Assembly: GCA_024347015.1 (NCBI GenBank) | Contig: AP024889.1 | Coordinates: 1,550,001-1,614,000 of the forward strand | Length of the DNA: 64,000 nucleotides | Origin: Vibrio pectenicida | Lineage (GTDB): Bacteria; Pseudomonadota; Gammaproteobacteria; Enterobacterales; Vibrionaceae | Direction: 5' to 3' | Shown here: in pieces, positions 1-7,869 of the stretch | How positions within the stretch are numbered: the stretch's first letter is position 1 | Layout: each line of letters begins with the position of its first letter | Notes under the pieces: model-generated | Databases searched by the model: none | Told to the model about the DNA's origin: nothing | What the model saw: only the letters and a program-made list of their open reading frames with translations | Made by a program: the position numbers and the translations under genes

Positions 1-924
1 GATTACATCGAGTTTAAAGACGTGATTGTCGAACAATCTCATGAACTCTGCTGGAATCGCATTCATAAATAAATTGATCTTAATTTCAGAACTGTCAATT
101 TTTTTTGCAGCTTGACCAAAATCTTTCAGACGAAAAAATTGACGTTTTTCTTTGAAGAAAAAAAACTCACTGATGAGCTGGAAGCCAGAAAATTGATTCC
201 CTTTTTGTGGTAAGAAGAGAAATTTAAGATCGCTAATACGACTTTTCAATTTATCTGCTAATAACACTATATGTTTCTCGCAGCTTATATCTGAAATTGA
301 TATTGCTTTTGTTTGGCCGAGTAGTAACTCAATGATAGAGTCAGCATTATTTTCGAACCCTTGTACGAATAAATCTAAATCTTGATGGTTTAGCTGTGAG
401 AAACGAATGCTTGGGTCACCTGTTGAAAGTGAAAGCTGAATGACCGCAGTTGATTGTTCTGTTCCTGCTGGCCGATTAAACTTGAAAGGAGCGCTCGAAG
501 CCGTAGTATCAACTAACCTAAAAGGTGCAGTTTCTAAAGTATCTACTGTAGTGAATTGACACATTCTACCTTTGGCATCAGAGGTAAAATGAGATCCTTT
601 TGGAATAATTGTCGATTCAGGTGAGTCACCTTGCGGAGACAAATGTATGTAGGCAACGCTGGGTATGGTTTGAGTATAACTTGGGTAGATAACATTAAGT
701 AATCCTTCGACCACTTCAGGCAATTGTTCAGAGAGTTGTTTTTCTATAGTTGCGTTTAAAAGAGCGACACCATCTAGAAGACGCGCAAGGCTTGGGTCTT
801 CAATCTGTCCTTGATGAATATTAAGTCGTTCTGCATGCTCGGGATGTTGTTGACCAAACTGCCCGAGTGCCCGGCGTACAAATGTTAGCTCTTGTTCAAA
901 ATAACGCATTAAAGGATCAGTCAT
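1..924 (-). CDS. tssF: Type VI secretion baseplate subunit TssF, N-terminal part (runs off the window)
   Basis: TssF (VasA/ImpG family) is a wedge component of the T6SS baseplate, which sits in the cytoplasm against the membrane complex and works with TssE, TssG and TssK. The first 308 codons are present and the reading frame stays open to base 1, so roughly the C-terminal half is missing. The N-terminus carries the family opening MTDPLMRYFEQELTFVRR, followed by the usual acidic helical region and a long beta-rich part. ATG at 922-924 is the start; it overlaps the end of tssE by eight bases, so translation is probably coupled. It is the last gene visible in a leftward operon. Family assignment is from recognition of the N-terminal pattern and from its neighbours. 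Confidence 0.9.
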   Translation of the reverse strand, partial: MTDPLMRYFEQELTFVRRALGQFGQQHPEHAERLNIHQGQIEDPSLARLLDGVALLNATIEKQLSEQLPEVVEGLLNVIYPSYTQTIPSVAYIHLSPQGDSPESTIIPKGSHFTSDAKGRMCQFTTVDTLETAPFRLVDTTASSAPFKFNRPAGTEQSTAVIQLSLSTGDPSIRFSQLNHQDLDLFVQGFENNADSIIELLLGQTKAISISDISCEKHIVLLADKLKSRISDLKFLFLPQKGNQFSGFQLISEFFFFKEKRQFFRLKDFGQAAKKIDSSEIKINLFMNAIPAEFMRLFDNHVFKLDVI

Positions 925-1339
925 AGCTATCCTCCATCATTATAGTGGTTAGATCGTTAAGAGAAATTTTGGAGTCAAAGATCAGTTCTTGCTCTCCTTT
1001 CGACGTATTGGCTCTGGCAATAATATTAAATACTAATGCGTTTTCATTATCGTTACGTTCTAAAAGTTCGACCATGACCTGCGAAAGACGGGGCTCAAAG
1101 TGACGAATATAACTCTCTAAGCGAATCGAAAGTTGTGCTTGATCCAGGCTAGCACTGAGTAACTGTACGTCCTCAATTCCAAAACGTAGGTTGGAGCGCT
1201 GTAGTTGAATGAATCTATCATCGATATTCAATAGCGGTGACTCTGACTCAAGTAGTTTGATTAAATGATATTTTATATCGTCTATCTCTTCTTTCTGAGC
1301 GTATCCTTTTGTTTCTATAAATGCTTTCCAAAACCCCAC
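917..1339 (-). CDS. tssE: Type VI secretion baseplate subunit TssE (gp25-like)
   Basis: TssE is the gp25-like baseplate protein that helps nucleate sheath polymerisation. The 140-residue product is the usual size and contains the gp25 core in its second half, with the hallmark pattern around YIRHFEPRL (about residues 78-86) holding the conserved Glu-Pro-Arg. It starts with GTG at 1337-1339, supported by a good GAGGTGG ribosome site just upstream. The GTG overlaps the TAG stop of the preceding tssC-like gene by one base (TAGTG), and its own end overlaps tssF by eight bases, so three baseplate/sheath genes are translationally coupled. Nothing is missing from the domain. Confidence 0.92.
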   Translation of the reverse strand: MGFWKAFIETKGYAQKEEIDDIKYHLIKLLESESPLLNIDDRFIQLQRSNLRFGIEDVQLLSASLDQAQLSIRLESYIRHFEPRLSQVMVELLERNDNENALVFNIIARANTSKGEQELIFDSKISLNDLTTIMMEDSYD

Positions 1340-2733
1340 TAGGCCACCTCATCTAGCTCTGTGGTGAGTATGACTTCACCAGTAAAGTGGTCGTATTGAT
1401 ATTGAGGTGCGATCCTCAATGTGCAGACAAAGCTCCCAGGTTGAGCCTCTGATTCAGCCACAGATATCTTGGCGAAGCTAAGCGGGTATTTTGCAAGTGT
1501 CTCTTCGTTAGCATAGGTTACATTACTGGAGAACTTTTCAATCCATTGAGTTAAAAAAAGCTCGCATTCAGATGCTGTATTAAAGCTTCCCAGCATTTCA
1601 CGTACTTGTACTTTTAGGTAATGAGCAATACGACAAGACATTAGGCTGGTTTGGATCTGGGTTAAAACCTTGTCATTATCGGATTTTCCGCTTTGCCATA
1701 TAGAGTTATTACCATTGAAAAAATATTTATCAGTTAGAGGGCTTTTAGTTAGGGGAATAAAACCATGTTGAGCATAAAATGTTGATATTTTACCAAATAA
1801 TACCACATTGGTTTGAGGTTCACGGATAAACAAGCATTCATGTTCGTCAATATTGATTACTGCACCTTGAGATTTGTCATTCCAGCGAGATTTGAGAAAG
1901 CCAAACCAATTAACTCTATGGTATTCACGCATAATAGTTGAAATAAAAGCAAAACCTGCATTCCCCCACAGCCCGGTTCCAAGTTCATTGTAAATAAAGC
2001 CTACTTTTGTATTTTGGTATCGATACCGCATACGTATTGATGGCATAACAAACCCAACAAAACGACAGCTCTGCTTGTTACGAAGTGATTGCCATGCTTG
2101 AAAATCTGGGCCCGAAATGATTTTTTCAATCCTGCTTATGTCAGAAATCCAATCGGCACCAGATTCAACAAAAAACTTATCATTTGTTGAGAAAATCATG
2201 GGACATAATGTGGACTCGCCAAGTTTACTGATTAATTCGACGGTAAATAAATCGTCATAGTCAGCATCAAAATCCATATCGACATTGACAGGGTGGGTAA
2301 ATAAAATACAACCAAATGGATGGCCACCCAAAGTATTAAGCTCTTTGTTGCCAATTTTGTTAAATAGATTCGATGCTTTAATATTATATGCTTGATTGAC
2401 ATCAGCAGAGACTTCTTTCCACTGCATATCAAGTACTTTAACTCGAACGCGTTGATTATTTACAGGTAAACTTGCTAATCCCTGCAAGCCTAACCAACTA
2501 CTGTGAAGTTGTTCAAAGTCTTTGTGATGTATAATATTGTCCATTTGATGAGACAGTTTTTTATCTAAGAAAGCGATCAATTTAGCTATGAAATTGATTA
2601 GAGAAGGTTTGTCGGCTAAAGCATCTGAGTTTATTTCAGACAACATAGAGAGCGCCTCTTTGAGAAAGTCGCTGTTTGTGCTGTCTAGTTTCGAAAACTG
2701 TTGCTGCCAATCAATATTGAAATTTACTCGCAT
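1339..2733 (-). CDS. Second, divergent T6SS sheath large-subunit homologue (TssC-like)
   Basis: This 464-residue protein is homologous to the adjacent TssC over its full length: both share the N-terminal helical segment (DF..L..SW.GLQ), the central sheath domain and the C-terminal IAHYLKV signature. It differs from true TssC at both ends. It lacks the N-terminal extension of about 60 residues seen in the neighbour, and its extreme C-terminus ends in an acidic TTELDEVA rather than the basic VRMVAKIPG tail. In sheath structures these termini link neighbouring subunits, so it may be a specialised sheath or cap subunit rather than a duplicate; that is inference. It lies between tssC and tssE, 62 bases after tssC, and is coupled to tssE. 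Paired tssC genes are known in some T6SS loci. Confidence 0.82.
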   Translation of the reverse strand: MRVNFNIDWQQQFSKLDSTNSDFLKEALSMLSEINSDALADKPSLINFIAKLIAFLDKKLSHQMDNIIHHKDFEQLHSSWLGLQGLASLPVNNQRVRVKVLDMQWKEVSADVNQAYNIKASNLFNKIGNKELNTLGGHPFGCILFTHPVNVDMDFDADYDDLFTVELISKLGESTLCPMIFSTNDKFFVESGADWISDISRIEKIISGPDFQAWQSLRNKQSCRFVGFVMPSIRMRYRYQNTKVGFIYNELGTGLWGNAGFAFISTIMREYHRVNWFGFLKSRWNDKSQGAVINIDEHECLFIREPQTNVVLFGKISTFYAQHGFIPLTKSPLTDKYFFNGNNSIWQSGKSDNDKVLTQIQTSLMSCRIAHYLKVQVREMLGSFNTASECELFLTQWIEKFSSNVTYANEETLAKYPLSFAKISVAESEAQPGSFVCTLRIAPQYQYDHFTGEVILTTELDEVA

Positions 2734-2795
2734 ACTACCCTTAGAACTAAATCAAAAAATGAATTAAGGCCGGGATTAGCCGGCCTCAGATTCGA

Positions 2796-4274
2796 TTAGC
2801 CTGGGATTTTGGCAACCATGCGTACCGACGTTGTCAGTTCTTCTAATTGTAACCAAGGTCTCAGGTGAGCAACCGCAGAATATGAACCAGGACGACCTGG
2901 TTGTTCAACAACCTCGATTCTTGATTCACACAGCGGTGTTTTAGCTCGTTGCTCATTACCAATCGCACCAGCATTGGTATATTGGTCTATCCAAAGTTGC
3001 AGCTCTCGCTGTATGTCAGGTGCTTCTAAGTTCGAGCCTAGCTTATCTCGTCCCATGACTTTTAAATAATGCGCAATACGACTACTAGCCATGATATAGG
3101 GTAGGCGAGCAGAAATTGAAGCATTTGCAGTTGCATCGGGATCGGTATAAGTTTTCGGTTTTTGTGCCGTTTGACCACCGATAAAAACACCATAATTTGA
3201 GTTTTTATAGTGCACAAGAGGCAAGAAGCCTAAGTCACTGAGTTCTTTTTCTCGTTCATCAGTCAGGTTGACTTCGGTTGGGCATTGCTGAACAAGATCT
3301 CCTGCTTCGGTTTTGTAGGTAAGGTTAGGAAGATTCTCGACTTTACCGCCGTTATCTAATCCTCTGATTGATGTACACCAACCCGATGCCGTATATGCTT
3401 GAGTCATCTTAAGTCCAAGTTCATACGAGGCATTAGACCAAACCAGTTGGTCATTACCCGATGGATTAGGGTTGCCATCCATGTCTGTTCCAAGCTCTTC
3501 ATAATTAAATAGCTCAGTACCAAGACCTTTTTCACCGTATGGTAAACGCGCCAAAGTTCTTGGTAAAGTTAGGGTAACGTACCTTGCATCATCACTCTCG
3601 CGAAATGCATTCCATGCGGCATAGGCTGGCGAATCAAAACCAGCTGCGATGGGTTTACCTTCATCAAATGTTGTGAAATCGTTAAATTCAAACATTTGTG
3701 CATTTGCCGCTGCGACAAAGGGAGCGTGGCATGCTGCTGCGACCTCACCCATATAGCGTAGTAGAGCGACATCTTCGTCTTTGGAACTAAATTCATAGTC
3801 TCCGATGAAAGTACCGTAAGGTTCGCCACCTGCGGTACCAAACTCACCCTGGTAAACAGCATTAAAAAGTGGGCTACGATCTATTGCTGGTGCGTCTTCA
3901 AACTGGTCAAGAAGCTCTTCTTGAGTGAAATCAACCATTTTGATTTTCAAATCACGACCAAGTTCGCTTTCTTTTACTAGCTTTTGTAGACCGCGCCAAG
4001 AGCCCTCAAGCTTCTGAAAGTCTTTTTGTTGCATCACTTCAGACAGCTGTTTAGATAACTGCTTGTCGATTTCAGATATTGCATTCTCAATGGTTTTAGT
4101 AACATTTTTATCCCATGTTACAGTTCCAGAAAGTGCTTGCTCAGCAAGAACGGAGAAGAGCTCTTTAGTTGTGTCAGCTGGAGTCTGAGTGGTTGCTTCT
4201 ATTGCTCTATCAAGAAAACTCAGCGAACCCTCGGTGGCTTCAGCTTGTGGTTGGTTTTCAGCTTCTGTGCTCAT
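2796..4274 (-). CDS. tssC: Type VI secretion contractile sheath large subunit TssC (VipB)
   Basis: TssC forms, with TssB, the contractile sheath around the Hcp tube; contraction drives the spike into a target cell. The 492-residue length is normal. Recognisable parts are the N-terminal helix region with KDFQKLEGSWRGLQ (about residues 86-99), the sheath domain with GEPYGTFIGDYEF, and the C-terminal SRIAHYLKVMGRDKLGS block followed by the LRPWLQLEELTTS.R segment. The ATG at 4272-4274 overlaps the TAA stop of tssB (TAATG), giving the near-equal production the two partners need. It is the canonical sheath subunit of the locus; the divergent copy follows downstream. Confidence 0.96.
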   Translation of the reverse strand: MSTEAENQPQAEATEGSLSFLDRAIEATTQTPADTTKELFSVLAEQALSGTVTWDKNVTKTIENAISEIDKQLSKQLSEVMQQKDFQKLEGSWRGLQKLVKESELGRDLKIKMVDFTQEELLDQFEDAPAIDRSPLFNAVYQGEFGTAGGEPYGTFIGDYEFSSKDEDVALLRYMGEVAAACHAPFVAAANAQMFEFNDFTTFDEGKPIAAGFDSPAYAAWNAFRESDDARYVTLTLPRTLARLPYGEKGLGTELFNYEELGTDMDGNPNPSGNDQLVWSNASYELGLKMTQAYTASGWCTSIRGLDNGGKVENLPNLTYKTEAGDLVQQCPTEVNLTDEREKELSDLGFLPLVHYKNSNYGVFIGGQTAQKPKTYTDPDATANASISARLPYIMASSRIAHYLKVMGRDKLGSNLEAPDIQRELQLWIDQYTNAGAIGNEQRAKTPLCESRIEVVEQPGRPGSYSAVAHLRPWLQLEELTTSVRMVAKIPG

Positions 4275-4777
4275 TATTCACCTCCTTCTTTACTTACACC
4301 TAGCTCTTCAGACAATGCAGTGATTGTGTCTGCGCTTTGTAAGACTTCTTTGAGCAACTTTTCGAGATCACGTGATCGGTCTGCTTTGGAAAGAAGCACT
4401 TTGAGCTGGTTACGGGTTTCTACAAGTTTTTTGAGAGGTTCTACTTGCTCGACGATAGCCTCAGGTTCAAAGTCTTTCATTGATTTAAACTTTAATCCAG
4501 CTTCAAATTGACTGTCATCATCAGCAAGTACGTTATCAACTTTTAGAGACAGTTCAGGGCCTACACGCTTCATTACAGTATCAAAATTGTCTTTATCAAC
4601 GTTATAAAAGGTGCGATCTTCAACGTCTTCTTTATCTTGTTTATGACCAGAATAATCACCAATTACCCCAACCACAAATGGGAGTTCTTTGGTTTCTACC
4701 GCGCCATTAGTTTCCACATCGTAAGTAATACTCACGCGGTTTTTGCTTACACGCTTGTGCTGGGAATTAAGTGCCAC
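4274..4777 (-). CDS. tssB: Type VI secretion contractile sheath small subunit TssB (VipA)
   Basis: TssB pairs with TssC in the sheath and supplies the strands that interlock between protomers. The 167-residue product shows the family pattern: an N-terminal RVSITYDVETNGA strand, the LPFVVGVIGDYSG motif (about residues 33-45), the DNFDTVMKRV helix (about 63-72) and a C-terminal helical region with LKVLLSKADRSRDLEKLL. Start ATG at 4777, with a purine-rich site upstream in the short 19-base gap after hcp. It belongs to the tssA-hcp-tssB-tssC operon. Confidence 0.96.
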   Translation of the reverse strand: MALNSQHKRVSKNRVSITYDVETNGAVETKELPFVVGVIGDYSGHKQDKEDVEDRTFYNVDKDNFDTVMKRVGPELSLKVDNVLADDDSQFEAGLKFKSMKDFEPEAIVEQVEPLKKLVETRNQLKVLLSKADRSRDLEKLLKEVLQSADTITALSEELGVSKEGGE

Positions 4778-4796
4778 CGTGGGCCTCCTTACTTAA

Positions 4797-5318
4797 TTAA
4801 CTTGCTGTTGAGGTAACTTTAGCTGTAGTTGCATCGAAACCAACTTCTGGTCCTTTTTCGATTTTCCCGCCTTCGCCTTCTATATAATAAGCTTTAGAAA
4901 TTTCTGTATAGGTTAGAGAGAAAGACTCATTGGGTAAGCTTCCGTCAGAGCCAGCCATATTATAACTAGACATACGAGCAGCGTTCAGAGTTAGGATAAG
5001 ATATGGATCAGCACCAGAACCTTCTCTATTTGGCTTGGTCATGACTATTTCGATTGTTTTGCCTTCTGCACCTGGCGCATAAAGAAATGTTGTCAGATGT
5101 GGAGTCGCACCGTCACATCCACGAGTAACATTAATTTCGCCCAATGCCACCATTCCTTGGTCTGAGTTGTTTGCATTACCGACATCAATACCCACACCAC
5201 GTACTGCATTCCAAGTTACAGTATCAATAGCAAAAAAGCCGTCTTTACCACCGATTTTTTCTACAGTTGCTGCACCTTTTGGGGTAGTACCATCAATTCT
5301 CATGAAAATAGAAGCCAT
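4797..5318 (-). CDS. hcp: Type VI secretion tube protein Hcp
   Basis: Hcp hexamers stack into the inner tube that is expelled with the VgrG spike, and they can carry small effectors in the lumen. The 173-residue protein starts MASIFMRIDG and contains typical Hcp strands, including the run ARMSSYNMAGSDGSLPNESFSLTYTEI near the C-terminus, which is the signature area of the family. The last 15 or so residues form a short Ser/Thr/Ala-rich tail, not a fused effector domain. It lies between tssA (33-base gap) and tssB, within the structural operon rather than beside vgrG, so it is probably the main Hcp of this system. Confidence 0.95.
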   Translation of the reverse strand: MASIFMRIDGTTPKGAATVEKIGGKDGFFAIDTVTWNAVRGVGIDVGNANNSDQGMVALGEINVTRGCDGATPHLTTFLYAPGAEGKTIEIVMTKPNREGSGADPYLILTLNAARMSSYNMAGSDGSLPNESFSLTYTEISKAYYIEGEGGKIEKGPEVGFDATTAKVTSTAS

Positions 5319-5351
5319 TATGATTTCCTTTACTAATTAGTATGTAATGTT

Positions 5352-6725
5352 TTACCACTCGAAAGTACTAAGCCCACTATCAGGCTGAGTCGTATTTGTC
5401 TCAGTTTTAGAGGGACTTTCGCGATATGTGACAGGTTCAGGAGAAGCTGAAGTCTGTAGTGGCGGTGTGTTTTCATCCGTCTGTACAAGCCCAGATGGTT
5501 GTGTAAGTACTCTATTTGATGCTGCAGTTATACGGCTTAACTTAGCTGGTTCTAAATTATCCATACCAGAGACCTGATTAATATGGGTAATAGCACCTGA
5601 GTTACCGCCAGTCATCTCGTTTAAGAGTTCAGGTAAGCTCATATAACCCCATCGAATTGCTCGTTCTAACAAAAATGGGATAGGACTATGAGGTTCGGTT
5701 TGCTGAAAAAATTGTGAAATTTTGCGCAGTTCATGAAACGCCTGATCGCGACTCGTTATTATGCTTGCTATTGAAGTAGATTGATTATGATTAGCTTGTC
5801 CTGATATGGTATTTTCAGCACTTGGTTGTGGTGATTGTGCAGTAGTATTCACACTAGGTACCTCTGAGTCAGAGGTGGTTTGATCTTGCAAATTTTCGTG
5901 ACTAATCAGATTGAAGTTACTATCTAATGGCCAAGGTGCAAATCTATCGCCAACTAAATATTGTATTGCTTTGAGTAGTTCGGATAGATTCGCTTTTGCA
6001 AACTTAAAACTAACGGGTGGCAGGTTCACTTTTTGGCATTCTTGCGCGATATGCTTTTCGGCAGCATTAAAATTTTGATATGCAGTAGCAAGATCTCGTA
6101 CAACATCTTCTATTTCGCTTGAGTATAATGAGTAAGCCGTTTCTTTAAGTTCAGATAGCGTACCACTCCGTTCAGCCTGCAAGAAATTACCAAATGTTAT
6201 ATGTCCTATTAGATCGATCATTTGCAACGGCATAAAAAGTGCCGTCGAGTCTTGGCTTTCACCAACGAGTTGGAGTAAGGGCTTGATACGAAACTCAATC
6301 AACTCTTTATTACGGCCTAATTCGTCTTCACTTTTTATCTTATCCAAAGGTAGTTGAGGATTAAGAGTTTGCCAAAATGATTCGATAAATTCGACTAGGA
6401 CTTTAGTAGATTTTGCTAGATTGGTATAAGGAGACGAAGTGAAAAGCTGACTGGTAATGAACCACCCTAATAATTCAGTATCTTTTGTTTGCGAAGTTAG
6501 AGCATCAAATGTGGTGCTGCGCACTAAATTCCAGTTTGTGTCATTCGCCTCGATTAAGGATTCGTTGCTGGAAGCATCGGGAGTTTCTATTAACTGACGA
6601 AATGATGATTGCGCTGTATTGTAATGATTTCGTAGAGTACGATAGACGCTTCGATCCAATTTGAGATAGGTACCTGATGGTTGTTCTTCAGATATAGGTT
6701 TCAATAATGCTTCAATATCAACCAT
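5352..6725 (-). CDS. tssA: Type VI secretion protein TssA (ImpA family)
   Basis: TssA proteins organise baseplate recruitment and cap the distal end of the growing tube and sheath. The 457-residue product has the ImpA N-terminal domain (about residues 1-130, beginning MVDIEALLKPISEEQPSG) and, around residues 325-365, the conserved segment RDQAFHELRKISQFF followed by PHSPIPFLLERAIRWGYM.LPELL, which identifies the family. After this there is an unusual Ser/Thr/Pro-rich tail of roughly 60-70 residues ending STFEW; its role is unknown. ATG at 6723-6725. It is the first gene of the tssA-hcp-tssB-tssC operon, so the promoter must lie in the 270-base space to its right. Confidence 0.93.
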   Translation of the reverse strand: MVDIEALLKPISEEQPSGTYLKLDRSVYRTLRNHYNTAQSSFRQLIETPDASSNESLIEANDTNWNLVRSTTFDALTSQTKDTELLGWFITSQLFTSSPYTNLAKSTKVLVEFIESFWQTLNPQLPLDKIKSEDELGRNKELIEFRIKPLLQLVGESQDSTALFMPLQMIDLIGHITFGNFLQAERSGTLSELKETAYSLYSSEIEDVVRDLATAYQNFNAAEKHIAQECQKVNLPPVSFKFAKANLSELLKAIQYLVGDRFAPWPLDSNFNLISHENLQDQTTSDSEVPSVNTTAQSPQPSAENTISGQANHNQSTSIASIITSRDQAFHELRKISQFFQQTEPHSPIPFLLERAIRWGYMSLPELLNEMTGGNSGAITHINQVSGMDNLEPAKLSRITAASNRVLTQPSGLVQTDENTPPLQTSASPEPVTYRESPSKTETNTTQPDSGLSTFEW

Positions 6726-6997
6726 ACATTGTCCGTCTTTAGCTGCTGAAATAATTCACCGTATATTCAATCATTTATCAATTATGAACATAGTTACGCA
6801 TATCAGAGTTTAGTCTGTTTTAGCAGAGAAAAATTATTAAATTTATTATTTTATTAAAAGGGTGATTACTGTCGAGAAAAGTAGCATTGTTTCATGTTAA
6901 TTTAGTCAACTTAATCTTTGATTAGAGTAAGTTAGAATCAATTAACACCTAAATGGTCTATTTTTTGATAGATTGAAATAGTGGCATTTTAATATAG

Positions 6998-7300
6998 TTA
7001 ACCTCCAATAAGCACAGTAGGCATACCTAATACAATTGAACCGCCATGTGCAGTAGTATCGCCCATTCTTGCGGCAGGCTTACTATTGATTAGCACAGTT
7101 GCACTTCCTTTTACAATTGAATCAGGGGGGCCGACACATACACATATATCCCCAAGTGTTGCTGCTGGCATGCTTCCAATCAATACAGTTGGCGCCCCTG
7201 GCCCACTTATAGGCCCTCCAACATGCGGTATCGGTGGGACAGCAGGAGTCTGCATTGGGCATATATGCATATCGGTAAGTCGGGCAGCAGGCAATGTCAT
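6998..7300 (-). CDS. PAAR-domain spike-tip protein
   Basis: PAAR proteins sharpen the VgrG trimer and often connect effectors to it. This is a minimal 100-residue PAAR protein made almost entirely of the repeat: an N-terminal MTLPAARLTDMHICP, then Gly/Pro-rich beta turns with two copies of the TVLI..KPAAR/MPAA.LGD unit and a final HGGSIVLGMPTVLIGG. Conserved His/Cys residues that could bind the metal at the tip are present (H12, C14, H85). No C-terminal toxin is fused. Its ATG overlaps the stop of the DUF6931-like gene by four bases, so the two are translationally coupled. It is the last gene of the vgrG operon. Confidence 0.93.
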   Translation of the reverse strand: MTLPAARLTDMHICPMQTPAVPPIPHVGGPISGPGAPTVLIGSMPAATLGDICVCVGPPDSIVKGSATVLINSKPAARMGDTTAHGGSIVLGMPTVLIGG

Positions 7301-7866
7301 TCTAGTCCTCCATTTCCACCATTAGCAATATTAATCGCTGATGTAATAGCATTTTCATAATAGATTGTTGTTTGATCCCAGTTTGGTAATGCAGCAGCAT
7401 GGTTTATGGCTCCAGCTACGGCTTTGGAATATAAAAATGGGTCAGGTAACACTACTGGTAAGTCTGGTGCAACTATACTCCCTGAACCATTCCAAAATAC
7501 CGCCTGACTTGCCCAAGATGGTCCACAATTTAGCTCCAGCCTGTTAGCGAGTAATTCCGATTTTCTTCGAAGTTCCTCTGAAGGGGCCAGTGCCCAGTTT
7601 TTTGCTGTATTTAATGACATTTTTTGAACATCATTCCATATATCGTTGCGTGATAATAAGCAACATAAGGCCCACCAAATACTTTCTCGAACAGGTAAAG
7701 CATGGGCAAGAAATTGTACTAAGTCATAATTAAGCTCAGCTTCTTGTAGGCGGATGATTACTTGGTCTATTGAAAGATCTTCGCCAATGATTTCCTTTGC
7801 ATCATCGGAGGCTTGGAATCTTGGCATAATTTGAGTACTACTTTGATAGGGGATTTTCTTATACAT
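7297..7866 (-). CDS. DUF6931-like protein coupled to VgrG and PAAR
   Basis: A 189-residue soluble protein with no signal peptide or membrane segment. It appears to be the DUF6931 type found beside PAAR genes; that label is from memory and not certain, and no biochemical role is known to me. Visible features are an N-terminal alpha-helical part (about residues 25-65), an Arg-Glu-Ser-Ile-Trp-Trp-Ala-Leu-Cys-Cys segment (about 63-72), a further helix with many Leu/Arg, a hydrophobic loop with SWASQAVFWNGSGS, and a C-terminal helix with ending GGNGGLE. It starts three bases after the vgrG stop and overlaps PAAR by four bases. By position it is a candidate adaptor or chaperone that loads the PAAR tip or a cargo onto VgrG (inference). 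Confidence 0.72.
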   Translation of the reverse strand: MYKKIPYQSSTQIMPRFQASDDAKEIIGEDLSIDQVIIRLQEAELNYDLVQFLAHALPVRESIWWALCCLLSRNDIWNDVQKMSLNTAKNWALAPSEELRRKSELLANRLELNCGPSWASQAVFWNGSGSIVAPDLPVVLPDPFLYSKAVAGAINHAAALPNWDQTTIYYENAITSAINIANGGNGGLE

Positions 7867-7869
7867 AGT

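Noticed and set aside
4137..4511. Plus-strand open frame of 124 codons across the tssC/tssB junction
   Set aside because: It lies antisense to two well-supported sheath genes, has Ser/Cys-rich composition typical of a shadow frame and no ribosome site.
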